A DNA stretch of 64,000 bases, from NCBI GenBank assembly GCA_964553615.1, contig CAZKMA010000002.1, positions 1 through 64,000 of the forward strand. Reading direction: 5' to 3'. Positions 25,996 to 34,652 of this stretch are shown one piece after another. The translations under genes were made by a program, and so were the position numbers. The notes beneath the pieces were generated by a model. It did no database searches, was not told the DNA's origin, and saw only the letters and a program-made list of their open reading frames with translations. How positions within the stretch are numbered: the first letter of the stretch is position 1; every line of letters starts with the position of its first letter. The DNA is from DATKUC01 sp964553615. GTDB lineage: Bacteria > Spirochaetota > Spirochaetia > DSM-27196 > DATKUC01.

Positions 25996-26484
25996 CTATT
26001 GATTCTGCCCTCCCCCCGCCGAGGGGCGTTTCCGACACTCCGGACAGATACCATGGAAATAGATCGTGTGCCCGGTAATCTGATAACTGAACCGGGCTTC
26101 AAGGATTGCTTCCGTTCGAGACATGAGCGTTCGCTCCTCTTCCGAAAACTGGGAGTACTTCTGAACGCGATGACAGGTGGTGCAGATGAGATGGTGATGG
26201 TGCTCCTGTGGCCGGGGCTCAGAGAGCTCGTAGCGGGACCTTCCATCCCCTGCTTCTATTCGTATCAACTCACCCAGCCTGGAAAGGAGCGCAAGTGTTC
26301 GATATATCGTCGTGAGTCCTATTCCCGGATGATCCGCATGAACATTGAAGTAGATCTCCTCGGCAGTCAGACAGGTTTCTGCAGACAGGAGAAGATCGAC
26401 GACACACTTCCGGGGGACGGTCAGACGGAGCCCATGGGAACGGATGCGGTCCATAATACTGTTGCGGTCGTCTGCATTCTTCAT
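25996..26484 (-). CDS. fur: Fur-family metalloregulator
   Basis: A 162-residue repressor: N-terminal winged helix (GLRLTVPRKCVVDLLL, GLTTIYRTLALLSRLGEL), hinge, then the metal and dimerisation domain with HHHHLICTTCHRV and FHGICPEC, the two CxxC zinc pairs. Iron is the likely ligand because a textbook Fur box overlaps its own promoter; PerR or Zur function cannot be excluded. The ATG at 26484 lacks a Shine-Dalgarno sequence, and a second ATG at 26454 also lacks one. Confidence 0.88.
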   Translation of the reverse strand: MKNADDRNSIMDRIRSHGLRLTVPRKCVVDLLLSAETCLTAEEIYFNVHADHPGIGLTTIYRTLALLSRLGELIRIEAGDGRSRYELSEPRPQEHHHHLICTTCHRVQKYSQFSEEERTLMSRTEAILEARFSYQITGHTIYFHGICPECRKRPSAGGGQNQ

Positions 26485-26492
26485 AGATTGTT

Positions 26493-26517
26493 AATGATAA
26501 TGATTGTCATTATCATT
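26493..26517. promoter_or_regulatory. Fur box
   Basis: Perfect inverted repeat, arms AATGATAATGA and TCATTATCATT separated by three bases, containing the classic GATAAT-type hexamers. It overlaps the fur -10 box (CATAAT, 26520-26515) and ends nine bases before the fur ATG, so it implies autorepression. It may also affect the divergent gene at 26588. Confidence 0.8.
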
Positions 26518-26579
26518 ATGATCCATTATCCACCGCACGTCAAGTGAAACTTGACAGCACACCCGACTCGAATGATATT
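26515..26579. promoter_or_regulatory. Back-to-back divergent promoters of fur and the 26588 gene
   Basis: Minus: TTGACG (26543-26538), 17 bases, CATAAT (26520-26515). Plus: TTGACA (26551-26556), 17 bases, GATATT (26574-26579), then 8 bases to GTG 26588. The two -35 boxes form the perfect palindrome GTCAAGT-GAA-ACTTGAC (26539-26555). Confidence 0.6.
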
Positions 26580-26587
26580 TATTCACT

Positions 26588-29500
26588 GTGAGGGTCAGAA
26601 CGGGCGGGAGAGCAATGCTCATGGTCTGCGTTATCGCGATGGTTCCCGCCGCGTGGGGCTTCTCGCAGATTCATCTTCCCGTCGCACCCTACCACGGCTA
26701 TCGGATCATGCGCACGGAGCACTTCCGCTTCATCTACGAGCCACAGGACGTTGAGAGCGCACGAACGCTTGCAGGATTCGCCGAGCAGGTATACGGTGAC
26801 CTCACCCGGTTTCTTCATTCTTCGCCGAAAGAGATAACCTGCCTGCTCATCGGTCGGACCGACGCGGCAAACGGGTACTTCACTCCGTTGCCGCCACATC
26901 ACATCGGGCTCTACCTCGCGCCGCCGGATTCGCCATATCTCGGCGTACGCTCCAGGTCCTGGCTCAAACAGCTATTCGTCCATGAGCTGACCCATTACAT
27001 CCATCTGGTATACGATGACGGATTCTTCCATGCGCTTTCGCGAGTTTTTGGACCGACCCTTTCACCGGTTCACGGCGCCTTCCTTCCCGGATGGGCCGTG
27101 GAAGGGATAGCGGTCAACACCGAGACAATGTTCACTCATGGCGGCCGGGGGAGAAGTCCCTACTTTGAGCTCTACTACCGCTCACTCATGCTGAACGGCA
27201 CGATGTTTCCGCTGCCACGCGCAGGATACGATTCATACGCCTTTCCCCCGGGCCGTGAATACATTGCCGGTTACCTGATAATCGACTACATCATCTCCCA
27301 TTTTGGGGAAGATGCGTTCTACCGAATTCATGACCAATTCGTACGAAACCCGTTCGCAGGACTGGACGAAGCGGTCCGGAACGTTACCGGGGCGTCCCTG
27401 AAGCAGATTTATGCATTGGTGGAGGAGGACCTGAGCAGGAAGTATGCCGGCGCCCTGTCTATCCCGCCCGGCATCCTTGAGAGTCCCGAGAAGGCGGGAC
27501 AGTTCTATCTTCCCCGTCCCACCAGACGAGGACTGTATGTTTACCACACGCGGCCGGACCGGCTCCCGGAGATCGCTCTGATGGACCCGAAGACGCGCAA
27601 GCTTACGCCGGTCATTCACGCCTGGCTTACCGATCCTTCGAGTTTTTCAACAACTCCCGGCGGGAGGTACGTCGTCTTTTCCTCTTACGGGCAGGATGCA
27701 ACGGTAGCCGGTGGCCCGGAAGTTGTTGCGGATCTCTATCTGTACGACGCGGACAGGCACAAGACCGTGCGGCTTACCTGGAATGCTCATCTCATCCAAC
27801 CCGCAATTTCTCCGGACGGATCGTGGATCGTCGCTCTGCAGCGGGTTGGCTCACGCCGTCGACTCGTGCGTATTCGGCTCCATCCCGGTGCCCGCCCAAG
27901 CGACGAGGTACAGGCACGCGGTCCCATTCAACTTCTCTATGCAGCGCACGGGGTGGAGTTATACAATCCATCATTCTCGCCGGACGGAACACATCTCGCG
28001 TTTGCTCTGAACAGGGCCGGACGGCAGGGTGTGGTCACAGTTGCGTTGAAGGATCTTCCCCCGCGAAATCTTTCGAACAGGGCGGTAACAACTCAGGATG
28101 ATGGAGACTGGAATGCTCTCGCAGTCCGGATGAGGATTCCGACCGACGGCAGTGAGGAGTACTATCCTTCCTATGTAGACTCCCACACGATCATCTACAC
28201 GGCAGACGCCGGTGGCATTCTTCGTCTGTTTGAGCGAAATACGAAAACGGGTCTGACGCGGGAAGTTCTCGAAGATCCGGTCGGCGCCCGGCGCGGCGTG
28301 GTTTTTGCCGGTGGTATCCTGTACGAGACATACACCGCGGACGGCGCCGCCATTCGCTACAAGACACTCGCTCCGCAACCTTTCCCGCTGCACAACGCGG
28401 GGACCACGGCTCCCCCGGCTCCCGCACCATTCCCCGCAGACTCCCTCAATCGGACTCCTGTCGAGGAGCCGAACCAGCAGTTCGAGGCAATTCCGCCATC
28501 GGAAGTCTACCGGCAGTTTCCGGTTCCCGACGTATGGTTGCCAATCCCGTCACTCACAACCAACGCAAAGGGCGCGTACGCCATTGGGATAGGTGCATTG
28601 AGCTACGGAGCCACAGTGACCGGGGACCTTTCCTGGCTTGCAACCGCCGGGTTCTATCCCGGCCTGATGCAGCCGTTCGGGGGCCTCAATGTGGACTTTG
28701 CGCGCGGCGGCGTACGAATGGCCTACACATTCTCCCAGGGCTACCAGGCCGCCATACAGCGCACACGGCAGGCGCTGTCGATGGACTTCTCTCCGATTGC
28801 CTTCTCTGCGCTGGATACCAGCCGCGTACTGACACTGGCCGGCGGCGCCTCATATACGATAGACCGTACCGCCGCATCCGACTTCACCGTGGCGGACGGG
28901 TTGAACGGCGCGGTGACAGCCGGCAGCGAACGCGTCGATGTTGCCGCCGCAATTCAATATCGCCGGCAATACATCTACCCTGAGGCGATGCTCTACCCTT
29001 CGGGCACCTTTCAGCTGGGCATAAGGGCACAATCACGACTGCCGGTTCTCGGGCAGACATACCAAGGCGTCCTGGCCGAGGGAAACCTGGGGCTGACGGT
29101 CCGCGGTTTCTCACCTCTTCAGTCTGTCGGATTGTCTCTTCATACGGCATACGATACAGGAAAGGTCCCGGCCTCCTCCGACATCGCGCCGCCAGGCTTT
29201 CTTGTCCTTCCGCAGGCATCACCCGGCCCGGGAACGCCCGGAGTTGCGATGATACAGATCCGCTATGGAGCTACCCTCGCAACGACCGACCTGCCGCTGC
29301 CGTTCAGCTCGGGACTTGTCGCAATCGGCGCCTCGGTCTTCGCAGCGTATCGTGCCGGATTTGACCCCGGGAATCGGGCCTTCGGTCCGTCCACGAGCGG
29401 CACTCCTCGCTTTGTCCCCGAAAATCGGGTGGCAATTGGGACGGACATGACGCTGATGCTGAGCCGGAACACCATCATGCTGCCGCTCCGTATGGGTGTA

Positions 29501-29638
29501 ACGGTCCTTGTTGATCCGTCGCTCCAGTCCGCGCCGCTATTCCCGTCAGACTTCGGCATCTTCCTGACGGTCGGTGGAGTATCATTTCAATCCGGATATA
29601 CGCCCGGGAAGGAGCTACTCCCATGGTCACTCCCGTGA
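26588..29638 (+). CDS. Exported gluzincin-like metallopeptidase + TolB-type propeller + C-terminal barrel
   Basis: A 1016-residue envelope protein. Signal peptide (1-24), then a peptidase-MA-like domain with HELTHYIH (His132, Glu133, His136) and the third ligand Glu172 in PGWAVEGIA, so the zinc site looks complete. Residues ~300-560 carry WD40/TolB-like propeller repeats (TPGGRYVVFSS, ISPDGSWIVALQ, FSPDGTHLAFALN). A Pro-rich linker (~600-640) leads to a ~370-residue Gly- and aromatic-rich region that looks like an outer-membrane beta-barrel. GTG start is chosen for its Arg-rich signal n-region; no Shine-Dalgarno is present. Overlaps the next gene by 16 bp. Substrate unknown. Confidence 0.75.
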   Translation: MRVRTGGRAMLMVCVIAMVPAAWGFSQIHLPVAPYHGYRIMRTEHFRFIYEPQDVESARTLAGFAEQVYGDLTRFLHSSPKEITCLLIGRTDAANGYFTPLPPHHIGLYLAPPDSPYLGVRSRSWLKQLFVHELTHYIHLVYDDGFFHALSRVFGPTLSPVHGAFLPGWAVEGIAVNTETMFTHGGRGRSPYFELYYRSLMLNGTMFPLPRAGYDSYAFPPGREYIAGYLIIDYIISHFGEDAFYRIHDQFVRNPFAGLDEAVRNVTGASLKQIYALVEEDLSRKYAGALSIPPGILESPEKAGQFYLPRPTRRGLYVYHTRPDRLPEIALMDPKTRKLTPVIHAWLTDPSSFSTTPGGRYVVFSSYGQDATVAGGPEVVADLYLYDADRHKTVRLTWNAHLIQPAISPDGSWIVALQRVGSRRRLVRIRLHPGARPSDEVQARGPIQLLYAAHGVELYNPSFSPDGTHLAFALNRAGRQGVVTVALKDLPPRNLSNRAVTTQDDGDWNALAVRMRIPTDGSEEYYPSYVDSHTIIYTADAGGILRLFERNTKTGLTREVLEDPVGARRGVVFAGGILYETYTADGAAIRYKTLAPQPFPLHNAGTTAPPAPAPFPADSLNRTPVEEPNQQFEAIPPSEVYRQFPVPDVWLPIPSLTTNAKGAYAIGIGALSYGATVTGDLSWLATAGFYPGLMQPFGGLNVDFARGGVRMAYTFSQGYQAAIQRTRQALSMDFSPIAFSALDTSRVLTLAGGASYTIDRTAASDFTVADGLNGAVTAGSERVDVAAAIQYRRQYIYPEAMLYPSGTFQLGIRAQSRLPVLGQTYQGVLAEGNLGLTVRGFSPLQSVGLSLHTAYDTGKVPASSDIAPPGFLVLPQASPGPGTPGVAMIQIRYGATLATTDLPLPFSSGLVAIGASVFAAYRAGFDPGNRAFGPSTSGTPRFVPENRVAIGTDMTLMLSRNTIMLPLRMGVTVLVDPSLQSAPLFPSDFGIFLTVGGVSFQSGYTPGKELLPWSLP

Positions 29639-30471
29639 GTCGGAACCGCGCGCGGCGTGCTGCGATCTTTGTCCTTGCACTCATCTCCGTGCAGGCTTTC
29701 GCAGTGCACGCCCTCGCCGCGCAGGAAGCCTTCCGTCCGGCGCAGTCGGTTCCGCTGTGGACCAGGGCCGTTGCGTTGTATCGGGCAAACGAAGACCAGG
29801 GACCTACCCGGATGGATTTCAGGGTTCGCGAGTACCGCGGAAGTGGTAAGCTCATGAACGACGAGCTCATCAGCATGAGCATCGAGTACGGCCCGAAGAG
29901 TCCGAAGACAGCCATCCTGAATGCCACGAAGAATGGCAAAGATGTCACAGAAGAGACACGCAAGAATCCGAATCGCATGAACATGTTGAATAGTGATCAG
30001 GGAAAAGAAGCGGGATCGTCATTCGCGAGCCTCTTCAAGAGTCCCTTCGATCCCAAAGAGCAGAAACGGGTCCTCGTTCGGTTCACGGGCGTCTACCGGT
30101 CAATAAACGGTTCATACGCGCGACAATACGATTTCACCCACAAAACTGCGGATCCCTACATCAATTCGGGAACTGTGTGGCTGAACGCACGCACCGGAGC
30201 ACCAATATCGATGGACGTGACGGTTGCACCGCTTCCCGCTTTTGTGGACAATCTCGCAATGCAGGTGGTTTTTGAATTTTCCGCTCCCGCTCCGCAAGAA
30301 ATAGAGGGGAATCCCTATCCGGGTATCGCCCCGCAACCGGGTACCTGGCATGTTCGGCGAGCGATTCTTCGGGCAGGCGGCCATATTCTGTTCTTTGCCC
30401 GCCGGTATCTCACCGAGCTCGAATTTCTGGATTACCGGGCAAAAACGTCCGGGTTGCCGGACCGGAATTAG
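29623..30471 (+). CDS. Exported protein, possibly outer-membrane lipoprotein-sorting (LolA-like) fold
   Basis: 282 residues with an N-terminal signal peptide (cleavage near HALAAQ, ~34) and no lipobox. The remainder is a beta-rich domain with stretches such as RMDFRVREYRGSGKL, GTVWLNARTGAPISMDVTV and MQVVFEFSAP, a pattern like LolA/LolB or MucB-type half-barrels. This is a visual impression only. ATG with GGAG eight bases upstream, inside the end of the peptidase-barrel gene, so the two are translated together and probably work together in the envelope. Confidence 0.65.
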   Translation: MVTPVSRNRARRAAIFVLALISVQAFAVHALAAQEAFRPAQSVPLWTRAVALYRANEDQGPTRMDFRVREYRGSGKLMNDELISMSIEYGPKSPKTAILNATKNGKDVTEETRKNPNRMNMLNSDQGKEAGSSFASLFKSPFDPKEQKRVLVRFTGVYRSINGSYARQYDFTHKTADPYINSGTVWLNARTGAPISMDVTVAPLPAFVDNLAMQVVFEFSAPAPQEIEGNPYPGIAPQPGTWHVRRAILRAGGHILFFARRYLTELEFLDYRAKTSGLPDRN

Positions 30472-30477
30472 CAGCAT

Positions 30478-31074
30478 ATGGAGTCCGATCGAACCTCTCG
30501 CAACGTGCGCATTTATCTGATGGGCATGAAACACTGCGGAAAGTCTACACTGGGGCGCATGCTTGCCCGCCGATGGGATATCCGTTTTCTCGACCTGGAC
30601 GACGAAATCGTCAACGATCACCTTTCTCACGAAAACACGCATGTGGAGAGCCGGCAACCGGACGTCCGGGGAATCTATCGCAAACTGGGAAAGACGGGTT
30701 TTCAGGCTCTCGAGTCGCAAGCCGCTACCCGGGTTGCCTCGGATGCGCGGACGTCCGGATCCGGGCTCATCCTTGCGCTCGGCGGCGGCACCATTGAGAA
30801 CGAGGATGCCATGAACGCATTCCCCCCTGAGGATCTTTTTGCGTACCTGGAGGAGGATGCTGATGTCCTGTTTGCGCGCATACGGCGCGGCGGATTGCCC
30901 CCATTCCTCTCCGGACCGGATCCGTACGGTGAGTTTCTCAGTCTGTATGATCGGCGCACTGCGCTGTACAGACAGAAGGCGACAATTACTGTACCATTGG
31001 CCGGAAAATCGATAGAGGCAGCGCTCATGCTGCTTGAGAACATGCTTCAGGAGTATCTGGATGGCAGGGAATAG
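30478..31074 (+). CDS. aroK: Shikimate kinase-like protein
   Basis: 198-residue P-loop kinase phosphorylating shikimate in aromatic amino acid synthesis. Walker A GMKHCGKST (~16-24), substrate-binding DLDDEI (~39-44), GxxxFRxxE equivalent KLGKTGFQALE and GGGT (~103). A divergent member: the lid region has an extra VESRQPDVRGIY segment. Directly followed, with a 14-bp overlap, by aroC, which supports the assignment over other P-loop kinases. Confidence 0.8.
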   Translation: MESDRTSRNVRIYLMGMKHCGKSTLGRMLARRWDIRFLDLDDEIVNDHLSHENTHVESRQPDVRGIYRKLGKTGFQALESQAATRVASDARTSGSGLILALGGGTIENEDAMNAFPPEDLFAYLEEDADVLFARIRRGGLPPFLSGPDPYGEFLSLYDRRTALYRQKATITVPLAGKSIEAALMLLENMLQEYLDGRE

Positions 31075-32116
31075 CTTCGGTCAGGCACTACGTATTACTA
31101 CCTTCGGAGAATCACACGGCGGCGCTGTCGGCGTCATCGTTGATGGAGTAACTCCGGGATTGGACCTGACAGCGGAAGACGTGCAGAAACAGCTCGACCG
31201 GCGCAAACCGGGCCAGTCCTACATTACTACACCGAGAAAAGAACTGGATACGGTGAACATCCTTTCCGGGCTGTTTCAGGGGAAAACAACCGGTACGCCG
31301 GTCATCATGATCCTGTACAACGCGGACGCGGACCCATCTGCATACGACAACATAAAGGGGCTTTTCCGTCCCGGTCACGCAGACTACACCTACCTCAAGA
31401 AGTACGGAATCAGAGACTGGAGAGGAAGCGGTCGTGCATCCGGACGAGAGACTGCCGGACGTGTGGCAGCCGGCGCGGTCGCCCGGAAGCTGCTGGATGG
31501 ACGCGGCGTTTCGGTCATAGCCTATACCCTCAAGGCTGCGGGGATATCGTGCGAGACCTTCGACCCAGATGTCATCGAGAACAATCCACTTCGTGCATGC
31601 GATGCCGTTGCTGCAGAACGGATGATGGAGAAGATCAGCCGAATCAAGGAGGAAGACGACTCCGCCGGCGGAATCATCGAATGCCGGGTACGCGGTCTGG
31701 CCGCCGGGCTCGGTGAACCGGTCTTCGACAAGCTTGACGCCGAGATTGCCCATGCAATGTTATCGATCGGGGCAATCAAGGGAATCGAATTCGGAGCAGG
31801 TTTCCGTGTCGCAGACATGCGCGGCAGCGAACACAACGATCCAATGGATGAGAATGGTTTTGTCAGTAACAACGCGGGGGGAATCATCGGCGGAATCAGC
31901 ACCGGCAACGAGATTATCTTTCGAATTGCGGTAAAACCGACATCGTCAATTGCCAGGCCGCAGCAGACAATCGATCTGGAAGGAAAGGAACAAACCATTC
32001 GCACCGAAGGAAGACACGATGCGTGCATCTGCCCACGAGTCGTTCCGGTTGTCGAGGCCATGACCTGTCTGGTACTTGAAGACCACTACAAACGCCAGGC
32101 AGCCATGCTCGGATAG
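31061..32116 (+). CDS. aroC: Chorismate synthase
   Basis: FMN-dependent conversion of EPSP to chorismate, the last common step of aromatic synthesis. 351 residues with GESHGGAVGVIVDG near the start, the RPGHADYTYLKKYG and GSGRASGRETAGRVAAGA motifs, GFRVADMRGSEHND, and GRHDACICPRVVPVVEAM near the end. ATG 31061 has AGGAG seven bases upstream and overlaps aroK. Confidence 0.96.
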   Translation: MAGNSFGQALRITTFGESHGGAVGVIVDGVTPGLDLTAEDVQKQLDRRKPGQSYITTPRKELDTVNILSGLFQGKTTGTPVIMILYNADADPSAYDNIKGLFRPGHADYTYLKKYGIRDWRGSGRASGRETAGRVAAGAVARKLLDGRGVSVIAYTLKAAGISCETFDPDVIENNPLRACDAVAAERMMEKISRIKEEDDSAGGIIECRVRGLAAGLGEPVFDKLDAEIAHAMLSIGAIKGIEFGAGFRVADMRGSEHNDPMDENGFVSNNAGGIIGGISTGNEIIFRIAVKPTSSIARPQQTIDLEGKEQTIRTEGRHDACICPRVVPVVEAMTCLVLEDHYKRQAAMLG

Positions 32117-32189
32117 CTACGTTCCATCGGTTGAGCAAAAGAATAGGGACAACCGCCGGCGCGGCTGCCCCCAGCAGCGAAAATTGAAT

Positions 32190-32226
32190 GCCGCACTGTG
32201 ACCGGGACACACTCCCGCAGTGCGGC
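32190..32226. terminator. Hairpin between convergent aroC and rubredoxin gene
   Basis: GCCGCACTG / CAGTGCGGC outer stem with an inner CGGGA-CACAC-TCCCG stem. On the minus strand it is followed by ATTCAATTTTCG, so it best serves the rubredoxin gene. Confidence 0.55.
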
Positions 32227-32236
32227 CGGCTGGAAT

Positions 32237-32398
32237 TTACTCTTCCGGAGAGAAGTCTTCCTTCCCTGCGCCACACATTGGACAGACCCAGTCTTCCGGC
32301 AAATTGTCGAAACTGGTTCCGGACTCGATTCCGCCGTCGGGATCGCCTTCTTCCGGGTCATAGATGTAACCGCACACATTACAAACGTACTTCTGCAT
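32237..32398 (-). CDS. Rubredoxin
   Basis: A 53-residue electron carrier. Two CxxCG knuckles bind one Fe: CNVCGYIYDPEEGD (Cys6, Cys9) and WVCPMCGAGKEDF (Cys39, Cys42). GTSFDNLPEDWVCP is diagnostic. GGAG about 7 bases before the ATG. It lies beside ferritin and rubrerythrin genes and is the likely electron donor to rubrerythrin in peroxide reduction. Confidence 0.95.
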   Translation of the reverse strand: MQKYVCNVCGYIYDPEEGDPDGGIESGTSFDNLPEDWVCPMCGAGKEDFSPEE

Positions 32399-32421
32399 CA
32401 GTCTCTCCTTTGTGGTGTCGT

Positions 32422-32476
32422 GGTCCCTGAGGAACGATCGTAGTTTATCCGGAACTCTATCATATTCTCAGGGACC
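32422..32476. repeat. 10-bp inverted repeat around the rubredoxin promoter region
   Basis: GGTCCCTGAG and CTCAGGGACC, 35 bases apart, fill the ferritin-rubredoxin gap. On the minus strand a TATGAT sequence lies between them. Could be a long-loop terminator for ferritin or a DNA-looping operator. Confidence 0.4.
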
Positions 32477-32478
32477 TG

Positions 32479-32991
32479 TTAAGCCACAGTTCCTTGTCCG
32501 GCAGCCCGGCCTCCCAGCTCACGGTCGATCATGAACAGGCTCTGAGGCGTGTCGCCAATCATCTTCAACTGCCGGACAACCGCGAGCGTATTCGACTCCT
32601 CTTCCACCTGCTCCCCGACAAACCACTGAAGGAATTGCTCGGTTGCAATATCCTTTTCCTCGCGCGCGAGCAAAACGAGTTTGTGAATGAGATCACTGAT
32701 GTACTGCTCATGCTTGTATGCCGCCTCGAATGCCGCCAACGGGGAGCCCCAGCTTCCCTGGGGCTTACCCAGAGCGCCCAACTCTACTTTGCCCGACCGT
32801 TCCGCAATGAATCCGTAGATTCGCATTCCGTGGGCGAGCTCTTCTTGTGCCTGTATCTTCATCCATGCGGCAAAACCCGGTAGATCTGCATCGTCAAAAT
32901 GTGCGGCCATTGACAGATAAAGATACGCGGATTCAAACTCCTCTTTGATCTGATCGTTGAGGGCCTTCGCCAGCTTTTCTCCAATTACCAT
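32479..32991 (-). CDS. Non-haem ferritin
   Basis: 170-residue iron-storage ferritin forming a 24-mer. Ferroxidase ligands are visible: EEFESAYLYLSMAAHFD (Glu18), AQEELAHGMRIYGFI (Glu50, His53), and FLQWFVGEQVEEES (Glu/Gln ~127-130). The C-terminal tail is Gly/Ala-rich. GGAGG site before ATG 32991. Neighbours rubrerythrin and rubredoxin point to iron sequestration during oxygen exposure. Confidence 0.92.
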   Translation of the reverse strand: MVIGEKLAKALNDQIKEEFESAYLYLSMAAHFDDADLPGFAAWMKIQAQEELAHGMRIYGFIAERSGKVELGALGKPQGSWGSPLAAFEAAYKHEQYISDLIHKLVLLAREEKDIATEQFLQWFVGEQVEEESNTLAVVRQLKMIGDTPQSLFMIDRELGGRAAGQGTVA

Positions 32992-33083
32992 GACATTCCT
33001 CCCGTCTTTCGGTGACTTCAGTACTCAATATAGCTATTTTCCCGATTCCGGGCGACGATGAGAATGTCGCACCGGACAAAACG

Positions 33084-33112
33084 GGGTATTGCGGCGACAC
33101 CGCGATACCCCT
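33084..33112 (-). terminator. Rho-independent terminator after rubrerythrin
   Basis: On the minus strand GGGGTATCGCGG-TGTCG-CCGCAATACCCC (12-bp stem with one G-T pair) followed by GTTTTGT. Confidence 0.7.
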
Positions 33113-33134
33113 CCAAAATTCGTCGAGATGCAGC

Positions 33135-33710
33135 CTACCAGTTTTCGCGTACGAGCTCGTAGTAGGACTGAGGATAGCCACAGGCGGGACACTTCTTCGG
33201 CGGCTCTTCACCTTCGTAGATGTAGCCGCAATTCATGCAAGCCCAGATCACCTTCTGCTGCTTCTTGAAGACCTCGCCTTTGAGAACGTTGTCCCGAAGC
33301 TTGTTGTAACGCTTCTCATGCTGCTTTTCGGCAACACAAACCGCGTTGAACACGGCGGCGATCTGCGGGAATCCTTCTTCCTGTGCGACCTCGGCAAAAT
33401 TCTTGTAGAGTGTTGTCCACTCCATGTGCTCGCCGGCGGCGGCCTGTGCAAGGTTGTCAGCGGTACCCTTCACTTCTCCGGCGGGAAAACTGGCCTGAAT
33501 CTCCAGATCTCCCCCCTCGAGGAACGAAAAGAAGCGCTCGGCGTGTTCCCGCTCCTGGTCCGCAGTCTCCTCGAATATGCGGGAAATCTGAATAAAGCCC
33601 TCCTCCTCGGCCTTCTCAGCGAAATATGTATACCGGTTGCGAGCCTGGGACTCGCCTGCAAATGCCTTGAGCAGATTCTGCTCGGTTTTGGTACCCTTTA
33701 CGCTTTTCAT
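33135..33710 (-). CDS. Rubrerythrin
   Basis: Peroxide-reducing di-iron protein, 191 residues. The N-terminal ferritin-like four-helix domain carries AFAGESQARNRYTYFA, EEGFIQISRIFEETADQEREHAE, EHMEWTTLYKNFA and AEKQHEKRY; the C-terminal rubredoxin-like domain has CMNCGYIYEGEEPPKKCPACG. The start is an ATGA overlap with the TIGR02757 gene, AAGGAG nine bases upstream, so it is translationally coupled. Confidence 0.95.
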   Translation of the reverse strand: MKSVKGTKTEQNLLKAFAGESQARNRYTYFAEKAEEEGFIQISRIFEETADQEREHAERFFSFLEGGDLEIQASFPAGEVKGTADNLAQAAAGEHMEWTTLYKNFAEVAQEEGFPQIAAVFNAVCVAEKQHEKRYNKLRDNVLKGEVFKKQQKVIWACMNCGYIYEGEEPPKKCPACGYPQSYYELVRENW

Positions 33711-34579
33711 CGCGTCACTCCTTGTGGTGGTGGTATTGAATCGCCATACGGCGGGAATCCCTCAGTGCGTCCTGGCCCGGGGGGTCCGGCAGGATCCGTT
33801 CGACGTCCTTCCGGATGAATGCCGTACCGAGTCAGGCTGAAATCATAGCGAACCGGGTCATCAGGCCGGATCGCGCGAAATGCCTCAGTAACCTCCATTG
33901 CGGTCCGCAGATCGGCAGACCGACGTTTTGTCAAACACAGAAACCTGCTGATTCGAAGCATGTGGGTATCCATCGGGACGATGAGTCTCTCAGCAGAAAT
34001 ACACCGCCACCCGCCTGGATCCACCTCGTCGCTGCGGACCATCCAGCGAAGGAACAGATGCATTCTCTTGCTGGCGCCCTTCTCCGGATCGGTCAGCAGA
34101 ATGCCGCAGTCCGCCGGCAGTCTTGCGCGCAGTTCCCGGCTGAAACTCACAAGCGGTGCGAGTGAACTCGTGTCCCGACCGGACACTCCGCTCCGGAATT
34201 GAGCTTCCAGCGAACCGCACTCCCGAATTGTAGTGCCGATCGCGCTGAGAAACGCGGCAACCTCGTCGGTTCCGAAAAACCGGTAGCCAAACCCCTGGAA
34301 CAACGTCCGGAGATCCTCGAATGAAAGGACGAGCAGTGCGTTCCTGACGGACCCCGCGGCGCGCTCAAGACGGTCGAAAATGGACCGAACGGCCGTGAGG
34401 ATCGACTGGACACGGCCAAGCGCAAAAGACGCGGCAATGAAGGCCGCCACCTCTCGCTCCGCAGGATCGGTAATCCGATACACGAGTTCGAGCGGATCCG
34501 GAGCGATGTATCGAGCACTGTGAAACCGCCGATACGCCTCCTCGGCAATCTCGGCAAGTGATCTTTCGGCGCTATTCAT
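33707..34579 (-). CDS. TIGR02757 (DUF2400) family protein
   Basis: 290-residue cytosolic protein of unknown function, found mainly in Bacteroidota, spirochaetes and some Firmicutes. Hallmarks seen: DPLELVYRITDPAEREVAAFIAASFALGRV, FLRWMVRSDEVDPGGW, and LIVPMDTHMLRIS followed by RTAMEVTEAFRAIRPDDPVRYDFSLTRYGIH. The helix-hairpin-helix-like end is reminiscent of DNA glycosylases, but I cannot assign an activity. Coupled to rubrerythrin by ATGA. No clear Shine-Dalgarno. Confidence 0.85.
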   Translation of the reverse strand: MNSAERSLAEIAEEAYRRFHSARYIAPDPLELVYRITDPAEREVAAFIAASFALGRVQSILTAVRSIFDRLERAAGSVRNALLVLSFEDLRTLFQGFGYRFFGTDEVAAFLSAIGTTIRECGSLEAQFRSGVSGRDTSSLAPLVSFSRELRARLPADCGILLTDPEKGASKRMHLFLRWMVRSDEVDPGGWRCISAERLIVPMDTHMLRISRFLCLTKRRSADLRTAMEVTEAFRAIRPDDPVRYDFSLTRYGIHPEGRRTDPAGPPGPGRTEGFPPYGDSIPPPQGVTR

Positions 34580-34603
34580 TAGGGGATTTATCAGTTACTT
34601 ACA

Positions 34604-34631
34604 AGTCTACCAGAGTTCATCAATTTGTCAA
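34604..34631 (-). promoter_or_regulatory. Promoter of the TIGR02757-rubrerythrin unit
   Basis: TTGACA (34631-34626), 16 bases, TAGACT (34609-34604), about 24 bases before the ATG at 34579. Confidence 0.55.
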
Positions 34632-34652
34632 GCGGGCGCTTTCGGAACTGCC

